From positions 1 through 64,000 of the forward strand of contig RCNN01000141.1 of assembly GCA_003667245.1 (NCBI GenBank): a stretch of 64,000 bases of DNA, in the 5' to 3' direction. Made by a program: the position numbers and the translations under genes. This DNA is from Heterostelium multicystogenum. Its lineage: Eukaryota > Evosea > Eumycetozoa > Acytosteliales > Acytosteliaceae. Shown piece by piece: positions 37,172 to 47,824 of the stretch. The notes below the pieces were generated by a model, which was not told where the DNA came from, did not search any database, and saw only the letters and a program-made list of their open reading frames with translations. How positions within the stretch are numbered: position 1 is the stretch's first letter; each line of letters opens with the position of its first letter.

Positions 37172-38381
37172 ATGAATTCTCAACGATTGTTAGTCTCTTT
37201 GGGCAGATACGTGGTCAACCGTGCTGCTCATCAACCAACAAGCAATGGACTCAACAGCAAGATCATGATGAATCACTCATTGCTTGCATCAAGACACCAG
37301 CAACACGTTCACTCAGCCCTCTGCTGCTGCAATATCAACAATAACATAATCAGCAAGCGTTACTTTGCTGGTGCTGCACCAACCGAGTCCGTTAAAGAAA
37401 TGGAGGAGGAAGACGAAGACAACGACGATATGTCAAGAATGATGGCAGATGCTGAAGAAGATGATGCTGACCAAGACATGGAAGATATGCTAGAAGACGA
37501 TGAAGAAGAATCGAGTGGAATGAACAAAGAATACTCAACTACAGAATTACACGACATGATCAGAGAGACCCAAATCTCCATCTATCGTGATTTACTTGAC
37601 TGTCCAAAACCATTGGATTCCGAAGTTAAAAAGACAATCTATCAACGTTGGAAAGAGGATCCACAATATTATAATACAAAGAAACTTTCACAAATGTTCC
37701 ATCTACACAGAGCAAGAAGTAAGTCAAATCACGATCGATCGATCTATCTACATACACTCTATCCCAACTATACAGCATAGCTAATCTAATCTCCATCGAC
37801 AGTTGCTGCAATTATCAGATTCCAACAGATTTATGAAAAAGAAGTAGAAGAAGGAAATGTAGTATTCGATGATTTGGAACAAGACATCGCAGAGTTGTTA
37901 GGTACACGTATGAAGGACACTTATTTAGGAGAGGACGAAGAGATATCTGATGAGTTTTATTTTGTCGGTGGTAAAGAGAGCGAGTTCTCAGGAAACACTG
38001 GAAAGTTTGATAAGAAGAAACCGGATCCACTTCACGAGATCCCAGTCAAGATTCCACCATCATTCCCAGAGAAACCAATCTACTTCCGTCAGCCAACCAC
38101 AAACTCTAAGCCAAAGAGAAAGAATCTCATTTTCATCGACACCAGTCGTGATCCATTCACCAACCGTCCCAACCCAGACCCAATGATATTGATCAGCGGT
38201 ATCGATGGTTCATTGCGTACACCATCGACCAAACGAGCGCAAGGTCATCTCTGATTACATCACAAATCCAAAGATCAGAAGAGACCCAGAGGCTCTCTTG
38301 CGTCGTCCACTGAAATATAAACCCGCCAACCAAAAGAAGGCAGATCCCCTTCCAGCTGATAAAGAAGATGAAGACGATTGA
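37172..38381 (+). CDS. Mitochondrial protein, possible mitoribosome-associated factor
   Basis: The start MNSQRLLVSLGRYVVNRAAH at 37172 has the Arg/Ser-rich, acid-free look of a mitochondrial targeting peptide. A very acidic stretch follows (EEEDEDNDDMSRMMADAEED). The folded part begins TTELHDMIRETQISIYRDLL and includes KKTIYQRWKEDPQYYNTKKL and SQMFHLHRAR; a GTAAGTCAA...CGACAG intron (about 37719-37801) separates it from IAAIIRFQQIYEKEVEEG. The W..DP..Y....LS..F.L...R..AIIRF pattern resembles the 'eukaryotic mitochondrial regulator' family (Bot1/Fyv4, mitoribosomal small-subunit proteins). This is a tentative match from memory. The rest (ELLGTRMKDTYLGEDEEISD, PDPLHEIPVKIPPSFPEKPI) is not recognised. 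One break occurs near 38235; the continued frame reads VISDYITNPKIRRDPEALLR to the stop at 38379. Confidence 0.65.
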
Positions 38382-38389
38382 ACTTGTTA

Positions 38390-38425
<36 letters not shown>

Positions 38426-38676
38426 CATATATCAATACTTATAAGCAATCGAATATATCTAACCCATATATTACTACTATCTTTTACCATTTCCTTCACC
38501 TCCTACCTCAACCAATAAGTAAACACTACACTACTAAACAATAAATTTAAATTAATAACAACATCACCTAACAATGATGATCACTTATTATTAAGGATTA
38601 GCATTTAGTTTAATGATTAGTTCAAATGAATGAATCCTAAGGATATAAATGTAATGTTCATTATAGGATTCTAGTT

Positions 38677-39573
38677 TTATTCCCATCCTTCGTCGTCATC
38701 ATTCCAAACGATTGTCGGTTTCTTAATGGGTGTTTCTTGTTTGTATGTTGGAGTGTTTTGTTCTTCTTCTTCCTCCTCTTGTTCTTCTTGCTCTTCTTCT
38801 TCCTCCTCTTGTTCCTCTATATCAAGAGCATCTTCTTCAAAAAGTAAATCATCACCACCCCAACCAGCGGATATAGTGGCACTTGATATTTCTAAACTAT
38901 TATCCATTGTAAACTTTGTATTTCCATTGCTTTGACTGTTATTTAAAGATTGCTTTGTTGCTGTTAATTTGTTATCTGTTGTTGTATTTACATTTGAGAC
39001 AGTAGCTACTGGTTTAGGTGGTGGCTTCTTTGCTAGATATCATTAGTATACATTGAATTCATTAGTTATTACTTGTACATTGGCATAATCTTGAAGCTGC
39101 TATTCTACTGAGTAACTCAGTTAAAACTTACCACCTAGTTTCATAGGAGCCTTTGCAGGTTTACTTAGTGGAACATTTGATAAATCAGTGACTGGAGGTG
39201 CTGGAGATGGAGTATTGTTTTCTTTCTTGTTGCTTTTTCCTTCTTGCTCATCTTTTACATCTTCATCCTCATCTTCGTCTTCGTCGTCTATATTTACAGT
39301 TTTTCTCTCTATTACAATGCTATGTTTTTTGAACGGTGTAGTTGGTTGATCTTCCTCTTTGTCGTTGTCGACATCTTTCTGTAGTTTGAGATTGCTACTA
39401 TTGAGAACACGTTCAATATTGACCTTTGGAGCAGGAGATTCTTTCTCGATGGGAGCAGGTTTATATGGAGTTGTTGGAGTTGTGATTGCAGATGGAGAAG
39501 TCACATTCGATCTACCAGCTTCATCTGCATCATCAGGTCTATCCGGTGCACAACTACTGAATATAATACCCAT
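38677..39573 (-). CDS. Acidic low-complexity protein, possibly N-myristoylated
   Basis: Not recognised. The start at 39573 reads MGIIFSSCAPDRPDDADEAG; Gly2 with Ser6/7 and Cys8 fits an N-myristoylation plus palmitoylation signal (inference). Then come Thr/Pro/Ser-rich segments, a DEDEDEDED block, and KAPMKLGG before an intron (about 39131-39035). Exon 2 starts KKPPPKPVATVSN and continues SLEISSATISAGWGGDDLLF, an uninterrupted Glu/Gln block (EEQEEEEEEQ...), KKPTIVWNDDDEGWE and the stop. Trp-acidic short motifs (AGWGGDD, NDDDEGWE) resemble linear docking motifs for trafficking adaptors. No fold is visible. No frame breaks. Confidence 0.6.
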
Positions 39574-39813
39574 CTCTTAATGATAATATATATATATATA
39601 AATATAAATCTTTGTCTACTATTATATATATATAATAATATCTATCTGCTGCAACTGATCAGGCAAATATTATTATTAGGAATCTTATCAATCTTGAAAA
39701 CAAATGAGAGTATTAAATTTGACAGACACCTACACTAATTAATTAAATTTTCTGCAGACCAATTTTCAGTTGGATAAAATAAATAGGTTTGGATGTGTTT
39801 ATTATTATTAATA

Positions 39814-40941
39814 TTATTGTTGTTGAACCACAATTGTAGTTGTATCTTTATCTTCTATTTTGGTGTCATCATCGACGTTGTTGTTGTTGTTGATGATATT
39901 GTTAGTAGATGTTGTTGTGTTGTCGATGTTAATGTTGTTGTTGGTGGCACTGTAGCCAAGGTTGATCTCCTCTGAACAGTTGACTAACTTGGCTGATCTC
40001 ACCCAGAGCTCTCTTGCATTCTTTGGTTGCTGCGAGAATGAGTTGGATTTGATAGGTTTTGTCAGATCAAAGTAGGTCGCCTTCTTGTCTTTGTATACTG
40101 GTTTTTCACCAAGTGCTAGACCTGATACTGCTTCACCAGAGTCTTCTAGCTTGGTAAGGAATCGTGAGAAAATAGGCCAGAGAACCTTATCAATTATTTT
40201 CAATCCCTTGAGGAAACTGGTGTGAACGGTACCAGGATGAAGAGCGTTTACCACAATTGATGAGCCTTTCTCATCGAGTTGTCTTTGTAGCTCTTTGGCA
40301 AACAGAATATTACACAGCTTCGATTGTCCATATCCCATGAAACCAGCGTTTTTAGGTGGAAACTGTTTATCATTAAAGGTGAGTGAAGCATTCTTGTGTG
40401 CAAGAGATGAGACCATGACTATTCGAGCGTCTTTACTCATGTAGGGTAACAAAAGATTGGTCAACAAGAAGTGGCCTAAATGATTGATACCAAACATTGA
40501 CTCGAATCCATCTTTTGTTAAAACGGTATTGCTGTAGTATACACCTGCATTATTGATCAAATAATCGATTGTTCCTACATTTAGTTGTCTATAGCTCTCT
40601 ACGAATTCTTTAATTGACTTGTGAATATTGATTAATATATTAAGTTCAAGTTCGAAGCATCTACGAGCTACCTACATCAAATGAACCAAGATCTAGCTTT
40701 AGACACATTACTTCCTGGTTGTTGGAGTGTTCGATGATCTCCTTAACAGCATCACTTGCTTTATCTGTATTTCTGCATGCAATAATCAACTTGATAGGTT
40801 GTTTAGCTATAACCTTGGCAGTGGCCTTACCAATACCATCATTGCCACCTGTGGTATCATTTAGCAATCTACATATGTCAGTAGTGTATCGAAGCACTCA
40901 AGAGGATAAGTTATATTACCTGTAATAACACAAACTTTCAT
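39814..40941 (-). CDS. Short-chain dehydrogenase/reductase (retinol-dehydrogenase-like), copy 1
   Basis: An NAD(P)-dependent oxidoreductase of the classical/extended SDR type closest to retinol dehydrogenases 11-14; the substrate cannot be told. The start MKVCVIT (40941) is split by an intron (about 40910-40858) from GGNDGIGKATAKV, giving the cofactor motif TGGxxGIG. Then LIIACRNTDKA, CLKLDLGSFD, a second short intron (about 40676-40624), YLINNAGVYY, GINHLGHFLLTNLLL, VMVSSLAHKNAS, the catalytic YGQSK (Tyr and Lys), NILFAKELQRQL and VVNALHPGTVHT. The C-terminus carries an Asn/Thr-rich tail absent from copy 2. Intact. About 330 residues. Confidence 0.9.
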
Positions 40942-40958
40942 TGTCTTATGACTCTTTA

Positions 40959-41182
40959 CTAACTTAGTTTGATGAAAAAAATAAGTAACTGAATATCTGG
41001 AAGAATACTGCCAATTTCAAATGTTGGAATAAGATCAAATCCAGCTTTTTTGGACCAGAATTTGAAAACAAACCTAACCACTTCTGCTGACAAAGCCATC
41101 GTGACCTTACTGAGTGTTTCATTGGTACTAGACTCAGATGTTTTGGCACATTCTGGTTGGAAAAGATTCTTTAAATTAGCAT
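40959..41182 (-). CDS. Possible small CENP-X (MHF2)-like histone-fold protein
   Basis: A 70-odd codon minus-strand frame between the two dehydrogenase genes, absent as an ATG-to-stop ORF. It reads NLKNLFQPECAKTSESSTNE, then LSKVTMALSAEVVRFVFKFW, SKKAGFDLIPTFEIGSILPD and IQLL. The helix-loop-helix layout, the size (about 75 residues) and the end with I.....EI..ILP...LL resemble CENP-X, whose family ends LEKVLPQLLLDF. CENP-X pairs with CENP-S at the centromere and with FANCM at forks. An ATG at 41182 is one base out of frame, so a single missing base would give a full gene; a shorter in-frame start is MALSAEVV at 41099. Its stop is only 17 bases before the start of the next gene, which is very tight and argues for caution. 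The match is by eye only. Confidence 0.33.
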
Positions 41183-41332
41183 TGCCAAGTTATGAAGTTT
41201 TACACTTTATTTCAAGAGATTACAAATAGAATAAATTGATTGAGGCTTTATTATTATTGTTATAGGCGAAAGTGATTTACAAATGATTATGGAGTCGGTC
41301 GTTCGGTTGGTAGGTTGATTTTGGAAGTTGCT

Positions 41333-42295
41333 TTATAGATTGGATTGTAATTGGATTTCTTCTGGAATCTTTACCATTTCACATGACTTTGTCCAGAGTT
41401 GTTGTTGAATATCAGTACGTTTGGAGAATGCTGTTGATTCGGCAAGATCCTTGACGCTAAAGTATTTTCCTTTGACTCCTTGAAGATGTGGTGCTGTTCC
41501 AAGTGCGAGTGCCTCACTTGCTTCTGCTGATTCGGTTGCTTTGGTCAAAAAGTAGGATGCAAGAGGGAAGATGAATTTGCTGAGTATTGGGAATCCATTG
41601 AACAAATTGGTTTGTACTACACCTGGGTGAAGGGCGTTAACAACAATCTTTGATCCCTTGGCGTCGAGACGACGCTGTAACTCATAGGCAAACATCAAGT
41701 TGCAGAGCTTAGAGCGTCCATAGAGAGTAGTTGAGGCGTAGTCCTTTTCTTTGACTGAGAGGTTGTTGATGTCCAAGGTGACTCTCTGGTGAGCACGTGA
41801 TGAAACGACGACAATACGTGGATTGGTGCTTGCTTCGAGTTTGTCTAACAACAGATTGGTCAACAAGAAGTGACCAAGATGATTTACACCAAACATTGTT
41901 TCGAATCCCTCAGCTGTAGTCGAATAGGATCCAGTCCAAATACCAGCATTATTAATCAAATAGTTGAGTGGCAAGTTCATAGCCTTGAAATTTTGAACGA
42001 AATCTCTGACTGATTGTAACGAGCTCAAATCCAACTTCATGCAAACGACATCATCATTCTTTGTTGCCTCCTTGATTTCCTTTGCAGCAGCTTCACACTT
42101 TTCCATATTTCTACATGCCAAGATAACCTTCATCATATGTTTGGCCATAGCCTTTGCAGTTTCCTTTCCAATACCTTCATTTGAACCTATTTATCGAATC
42201 AATCGATCCACATACCAAAAGTCAGAACTATTCTATCATCATAATCAAAACTTTCAATTCTATTTACCTGTTATAATACAAACTTTATCTTCCAT
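41333..42295 (-). CDS. Short-chain dehydrogenase/reductase (retinol-dehydrogenase-like), copy 2
   Basis: A paralogue of the gene at 39814-40941, in tandem and on the same strand. MEDKVCIIT (42295) is followed by an intron (about 42269-42188) at the same position as in copy 1, then GSNEGIGKETAKAMAKH. VILACRNMEKCEAAAKEI, CMKLDLSSLQSVRDFV, YLINNAGIWTGSYSTTAEGF, MFGVNHLGHFLLTNLLLDKL, VVVSSRAHQRVTL, the catalytic YGRSK, CNLMFAYELQRRLDAKGS, VVNALHPGVVQTNLFNG and the end VKIPEEIQLQSNL are all in one open frame. It is about 293 residues, without the Asn-rich tail of copy 1. Intact. The shared first-intron position supports a local duplication. Confidence 0.92.
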
Positions 42296-42713
42296 TTTGT
42301 TCTTGTCTTATTTTGTCGATCTATGATAGTTCAAGTTTAGATATAAACTTTATTAGAGATAAATAGATTTTTCTGAAATTGGTCCAATAATCATTTGTGT
42401 GTTCCTTTTCTCCTTTTATATTAATTTTTTGTTTTTTAGCAAAAATAGTTGTCGGTTTCTTTTCATCCGATCCAAAGATATTTGCATTTCTTTACGACCA
42501 AAAATGAACAAATCATTTGATGTCAAATTAATTAAAAATGACATCAACACAATAAATTAATAATAACATCGTGATGCTGAATTTGAAACCATGAATTATC
42601 TAAATATCAAGAGAATATAGATATCTAATCATTGAAACTTGACTAAATTCTTTCTATGAAATGAATATTTATCCTATTGCACCATTATAACTATGAATAA
42701 AAGATGATACTAT
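42296..42713. other. Intergenic, AT-rich
   Basis: Between the start of dehydrogenase copy 2 and the orphan coding-like segment. A/T-rich with no gene recognised; it should hold the copy 2 promoter. Confidence 0.45.
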
Positions 42714-42844
42714 TTAAGATGCTTGTATTCATCCTGGGTGGATATATCTAAAGTAATGGAAACACTTTCTACCAGGTGAATCTTACCGACAACAAGCTCA
42801 AGCATGTTAGATGGAAGGTTCTGTGGAATATTTGGTTCATCCTT
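42714..42844 (-). other. Orphan coding-like exon downstream of LMW-PTP
   Basis: A 43-codon minus-strand frame with no ATG at its head. It begins right after a GTGTAG acceptor-like site and reads KDEPNIPQNLPSNMLELVVG, then KIHLVESVSITLDISTQDEY, HLK, stop. Composition is protein-like, unlike the AT-rich surroundings. Splicing from a possible donor inside the last codons of the phosphatase gene (GAA|GTATAC, about 42908) would join it in frame, giving an alternative C-terminus. It could also be a gene remnant. Confidence 0.3.
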
Positions 42845-42894
42845 CTACACACTTGAGTATTTGGATAATATAATTTAAGCTGGATATTGATATT

Positions 42895-43512
42895 TTATTT
42901 CTTGTATACTTCATCCAAGAATGCTCGACAACTAAACAAAAGTTGGTGGTAGTTTACTTTGAATCCATCCATGTTTCCATAGTATGGATCTTCGACATTC
43001 AAGTATTTACTATCAGGGTGGTACTCTCCAATACGTTTGATGGTTGCACGATAGTTTTGATTGTTATTTCTGTTGCCGTGCTCAGCTAGTTTCTTGATGT
43101 TTCGAAGGTTCTCTCCGTCCATACCAAATATGTAATCGAATTTGTTGAAGTCATCGACAACCAATTGACGGGCACGATGCAATGGAATTGATTTGAAGTG
43201 TTGGTGTGCTTTGGTTGATATAGTTGAAGCCAGCATGGTGCTGCAAGTCTCGACCGATCTTCCATCTGGGTGGTCACCAATGTGGTATGAAGAAGTACCA
43301 GCAGAGTCGATAACCCATTCATCCAACAAGCCCATATCGGCTACTAGTCCACGGAACACAATCTCTAGGTTTCAGCAAGTAATCATACCCATTAGTACTA
43401 AGTACAATAGGTGGTTATTTGACTACTTACCGGCCATTGGGCTTCGACAGATATTACCAAGACATACAAAGAGAACACTCTTTTTGGTAGTAGGTGTTGA
43501 TACACTTGACAT
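42895..43512 (-). CDS. acp1: Low-molecular-weight protein tyrosine phosphatase
   Basis: Dephosphorylates phosphotyrosine through a cysteine-phosphate intermediate in the cytosol. Exon 1 (start 43512) carries SVLFVCLGNICRSPMA, holding the CX5R catalytic loop CLGNICR. An intron (GTAAGTAGTC...CTAG, about 43431-43367) is followed by EIVFRGLVADMG, VIDSAGTSSYHIGDHPDGRS, the RAR / FDYIFGMDGENLRNI segment, and the general-acid loop VEDPYYGN (Asp-Pro-Tyr-Tyr). The end is LLFSCRAFLDEVYKK. About 180 residues against about 158 in animals; the extra length is at the N-terminus and in an Asn-rich insert (HGNRNNNQNY). Intact. Confidence 0.94.
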
Positions 43513-44063
43513 TCTTAACAAAGATATACTTGTTGCAAAGTTACAAGTCAATATAAATTACAAATGAATAAATTCAATGAAAAATGAAAACAAAACAGAC
43601 GACACATAATTGTCTGCTCAGTAACTTTTGGGTGAGTTTGCAAGACAAACAAAAGCAACTAACTACCTTAAGAAGTGAAGTTTTATTGATGATTCAAAGA
43701 TGGAACTTTCAACAAGAGTTCTTGAGATGAAAGAGCTTATTATTGATTGATCAATATCTAAACCAATGTTAATGTTAGATTGTTTCAAATCTTTATAATG
43801 ATAAAACAATGAACTCATTTGGTGTGATCAGAGATTGATTATTCTAAAATAGACAAGGTTATCATGAGTTACCTCATGACATGTTGTTAATATTTGAATC
43901 ATATGATTCGAGGCAAACGAAAAGTACTCGTTTTTTGAAAAATAGGTTACCAATAATAATAAGTATAAAAGTGGGTTAATTTGATTTGGACTGAGGTTTT
44001 TATGTTTATGACAAGTCAGATTTAGATATATAATCAAATATTGAATAAGATATATATATCGAA
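43513..44063. other. Divergent intergenic region
   Basis: 551 bases upstream of both acp1 and the next plus-strand gene. AT-rich; a 69-codon minus frame (43828-44037) is not protein-like in context. No RNA gene was seen. Confidence 0.5.
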
Positions 44064-45409
44064 ATGATTAGTTCGTTTATAAAGAAATCAAGTACTTTGT
44101 CCTTAAGTAGTAGGTTGGTCTTGTCGCCACCGACATCATCGGTCTCTGGACAATTGCAATCTTATGCAAAGAGACATATGTCTATACTGTCAAAGAGAGG
44201 CCCAGGTGGTGTCACCATGGGCGGTGGACAGCCTTCGACAATGCGACCATCGTCCAAAGTCAGAAAAGATATTCTCAAGAAACAGAGCAAGCTGGTTGAT
44301 CCGAACAGCGCAGAGTTTAAGCTGTCACAGCATCTACAGCAACAGGAGCATGAAATCAGAAACAAGCACATACCAACTACAACAAGCTCTGGTGTATCTG
44401 TACCGAAAAATAAGAAGTCAGGCAACAAGGACAACCAACAGCATGCTGAGGAAAAGGAAGATTTAAATTTAGCGGAATCGACATTGCAAACCATTATAGG
44501 TTCGACAAGTGATGAAGAACTCATGTATAGATTAATGATTAATGGTAAATAGAATAGACGAATATCGATCAATGATTTATGCCATGGACGACTAACGGCA
44601 GTGGCTATTGGCCACAACAACTAGAAATGAACTCTGAAAGAAAATATAGTGAAATGATACATCAATTGATTGTTGAGATTCCAGAGTGGCAAGACTACAA
44701 CAACGAGGTATTGAGAACACTCAAGCAAATAGAGATAGAGTAAGATGATGAATGAGTATAGTGTCTTTAGCCGATGATGACTACTAACATAGGTTGTTGT
44801 ACTTGAATTTCATAACTGGCTAGTTTTCATGCATACACAGGAACATCTTCATGGATATCATATGAACACTTTGAGAAGCGAAGAATTAGAGAGGTTGAAC
44901 AGATTAGACAGAGACATTATAAGCGTGTTTCTATGGCTGTTGATGTTAGATTGGAGCAATATTCAATGGAGCTAGACAAGAAGATTGAAGAGAAGATTCA
45001 GGGAATTATGGCAGACAAGGGACTGACTTTGGAAGAAATGAAAGCTAGCAAGGAGTACGCATATCTATTTGCCAGTGATGACCAGTCGCCGGAAGAAATC
45101 GAAGCAGAGAAAAAGAAAGAAGATGAGCAGGATGAGTTTGATATTGCCATTGAGAGAGCAATGGGAAGTGAAAAGCATTTACTGGAGACATCGAAGATCC
45201 CAGAAGAAGTAAAGATCCTCTTCCACAAAACAATGGGAACCACCTACAAGCGCAAAGACGAGCACTTTGAACATCAATTCGAAATGGAGCCCATGGGAGT
45301 TACAAATCCACAACAATCTTTTGACGAAAACAACGACTTCAATCTAAAAGATATTTTAAAGAGCATGAGTAATAACACCAATAACAACAACAATAACAGC
45401 TCCAAATAA
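44064..45409 (+). CDS. Putative mitochondrial protein, unknown
   Basis: Not recognised. The N-terminus MISSFIKKSSTLSLSSRLVL, then SYAKRHMSILSKRGPGG, is basic and Ser-rich without acids, as in mitochondrial targeting peptides. A Lys/Gln/Ser-rich segment and SGNKDNQQHAEEKEDLNLAE follow, then TLQTIIGSTSDEELMYRLMI. One intron (about 44546-44615, GTAAATAG...CAACTAG) leads to ERKYSEMIHQLIVEIPEWQD. A second (about 44742-44841, GTAAGATG...CACAG) leads to WISYEHFEKRRIREVEQIRQ and a long Glu/Lys helix (MELDKKIEEKIQGIMADKGL). The tail NNTNNNNNNSSK is low complexity. Joining exon 3 in frame needs one indel. The helical, charged C-terminal half with W.SYEHFEK would be the part to search; a mitoribosomal or assembly role is possible but unproven. 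Confidence 0.55.
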
Positions 45410-45558
45410 ACCAAAACTAAACAAAACAAAACTAAACCAAAGTCGATCTTTAGGATTCATCCACTTATTTTTAATTTTTAATAGTTGTTTGAACACAAGC
45501 ACATGTTCAAGTTTTAACTTCAAATCAACAAAGTCTGTCACTCTAAAATATAGAAATA

Positions 45559-47352
45559 ATGGAAGAAAACAATAAGGGCAATAGCAACAACAACAACAAC
45601 AACCACTTCAAGATTTGTCAACAACACAAGAAAGATGTTGAGTTCATTTGCTATCAATGTAGTCATTTGATGTGTTATTTGTGTTTTTATGATCATGTCA
45701 AACTTCATTCTGATCATGTAGCACAATGCGAACATATTAATGATATAACACAGTCTTTGCATAAGAATATCATCTATAATATTGGCAATACCAATCACAA
45801 TAATGAGAATAACAACAATAATAGCAACAACAACAATGATAATAAAAATTCGTCAAGTAATAAAAGTAATAGTGATAACAATAACAATGATAGTTCATTC
45901 ATCAAGAGAAGATTAGAGAGTATTTGGAATACGTTGAAATCATTGTCATCGAAATACATGGGATTAACAGCAACTGAGAATGAAATCAGAGAGCATTTCA
46001 AAAAGATCCATCATTATATTATGGAGCAAGAACATCTTTTGACAAGAGATATCCACAGTCACAAACAATCCTTTGAAAAAATAATATCAAACAATATCGA
46101 TCAACTCAAAAAAATCGATAATATATTGCATATCATCAATTGCAACCAGCATGAAACCAATGATAGTCATGATGATACCTCAACTATCACAGATACAACA
46201 TCACAATACTTGACTGAAGCAATGATATCATCATTAGAATCAAGCAAGACATTGTCATCATTCATCTCAGACAACAAAGAAACAATATTCAATCATCGAT
46301 ACAATCAACAGTATGATACCAACCAACTGATCAAACAATTTGACAATGATCAACACTCAATCATTTTATATCTAGTGAACCAATACAATAAATCATTCAA
46401 TCACAATACAATTGATGATATCGAATATCACTCACATTCATTGGCAACTAAACCGTTCGATTCTAAATCAATGCAATCAATCATCAATCAATCAATACAA
46501 TTGTCAATCAAATCAAAATCAACAAACACTGATGATTCAAACTTAACAACATATATTTTCTCATCCCACCAATCAAAAGGAGCAACACTCATCAATCTTT
46601 CAAGCAACAATTCAATCAAACAATTAGAACAATTACCATTGGATTATGATTTCAATAATACATTCCAATCATCTATCAAAATTGGTGAAAATATCTATGT
46701 ATTTGGTGGCTTTATCAACCCGAATAAATGGATTCGGTTCTCAATCAAATCAAAATCAATTGAACATATTGGTTTCATGGAAGGAATTGATCCTGACTAT
46801 TTCATATCAGCTTGTTATGATGGTCAAGATCATATCTATTTGCTGAATGGAAATAACACACTTCGAATTGATCGATTTAACATCAAAACAATGAAATTCG
46901 AAAAATATGTTAATCAATTATTTTCTGGAAGCCAAGTGTCAACGATGATCATCAACGGAAAATTATATACATTGCCTCAAAATCAGAAAATTCTATATAT
47001 ATTTGATTTGACAAGCAAAGGTATTTCAGTATATCAATTGAATTGTAAAACATTCACAGCATGTCATGATGGCAAGTCTCATTTCTTCATTCATTCAAAA
47101 GAAGATAGATGTTTCATCAAATACAATGTTTTTACCAAACAATCAATTAAACTCAATTTGATACCTGCTGTAGACGGATATGTTTTTCCAATCTACCATC
47201 AAGTATCAGAAACAGAGAGCTATATTTATTCATTAGGTGGTAAATTATATGGTAACTTTATATATTCAATCGAAAAAGATCAATCAGAACCATTCTATTT
47301 GGATGATATATATTACAGAAATTGGTGTCAATCTATTGCTTATTTAAAATAA
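45559..47352 (+). CDS. B-box zinc-finger protein with C-terminal beta-propeller-like region
   Basis: A single intact frame of 597 residues. After an Asn run comes a B-box zinc finger (residues about 18-60: ICQQHKKDVEFICYQCSHLM, then CYLCFYDHVKLHSDH) with the Cys/His spacing of the family. An Asn/Ser-rich spacer and a coiled helical region follow (residues about 115-250, KRRLESIWNTLKSLSSKYMG, KIHHYIMEQEHLLTRDIHSH). The C-terminal 230 residues have repeated YVFGGFINPNKWIRF, DHIYLLNGNNTLRIDRFNIK and YIYSLGGKLYGNF blades like kelch/propeller repeats. Dictyostelids have a family of such B-box proteins of unknown function, presumably scaffolds or ubiquitin-linked adaptors. There is no RING finger. 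No introns or breaks. Confidence 0.8.
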   Translation: MEENNKGNSNNNNNNHFKICQQHKKDVEFICYQCSHLMCYLCFYDHVKLHSDHVAQCEHINDITQSLHKNIIYNIGNTNHNNENNNNNSNNNNDNKNSSSNKSNSDNNNNDSSFIKRRLESIWNTLKSLSSKYMGLTATENEIREHFKKIHHYIMEQEHLLTRDIHSHKQSFEKIISNNIDQLKKIDNILHIINCNQHETNDSHDDTSTITDTTSQYLTEAMISSLESSKTLSSFISDNKETIFNHRYNQQYDTNQLIKQFDNDQHSIILYLVNQYNKSFNHNTIDDIEYHSHSLATKPFDSKSMQSIINQSIQLSIKSKSTNTDDSNLTTYIFSSHQSKGATLINLSSNNSIKQLEQLPLDYDFNNTFQSSIKIGENIYVFGGFINPNKWIRFSIKSKSIEHIGFMEGIDPDYFISACYDGQDHIYLLNGNNTLRIDRFNIKTMKFEKYVNQLFSGSQVSTMIINGKLYTLPQNQKILYIFDLTSKGISVYQLNCKTFTACHDGKSHFFIHSKEDRCFIKYNVFTKQSIKLNLIPAVDGYVFPIYHQVSETESYIYSLGGKLYGNFIYSIEKDQSEPFYLDDIYYRNWCQSIAYLK

Positions 47353-47824
47353 ATTATACTATTAGAACAATTAATAAATATTATTAAGAATTTGTTATTA
47401 AATGATTAGTTTTAGAGAAATCGAATCATTTAATAACCAACAGACACAAATTCAAAATCGTTTGAGCCCAATACAACAAACGGTCAGGCTCTTGTTACCA
47501 TCAAATGTTTAAAGTTACCATATTTGGAGCTAGAGGACTATGATTTGGGTTTATATGTAAATAAAAATTATAATGGTACAGCGGTGTATTCATAAAAAAT
47601 TTGATTTGGAACCGTTTTAATAATATCATGGCACTTTCTAAATGGTTTAAATTCATTATCACACATTTGACAAATATTAGAAACTATCTATTTTAATTAA
47701 CAAATGAGCAAAAAAAACTGAAAAAACAATTAAAATGTGGTATTTTACATTTTAAATCTAATTTATCATTGCTATGGAGTGTTCTTGATTAGCATTATAG
47801 ATAGGAGTTAAGAAAGACTGAAAG
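47353..47824. other. Intergenic, AT-rich
   Basis: 472 bases between two plus-strand genes. No gene was seen; it should hold the 3' end of the B-box gene and the TBC promoter. Confidence 0.5.
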
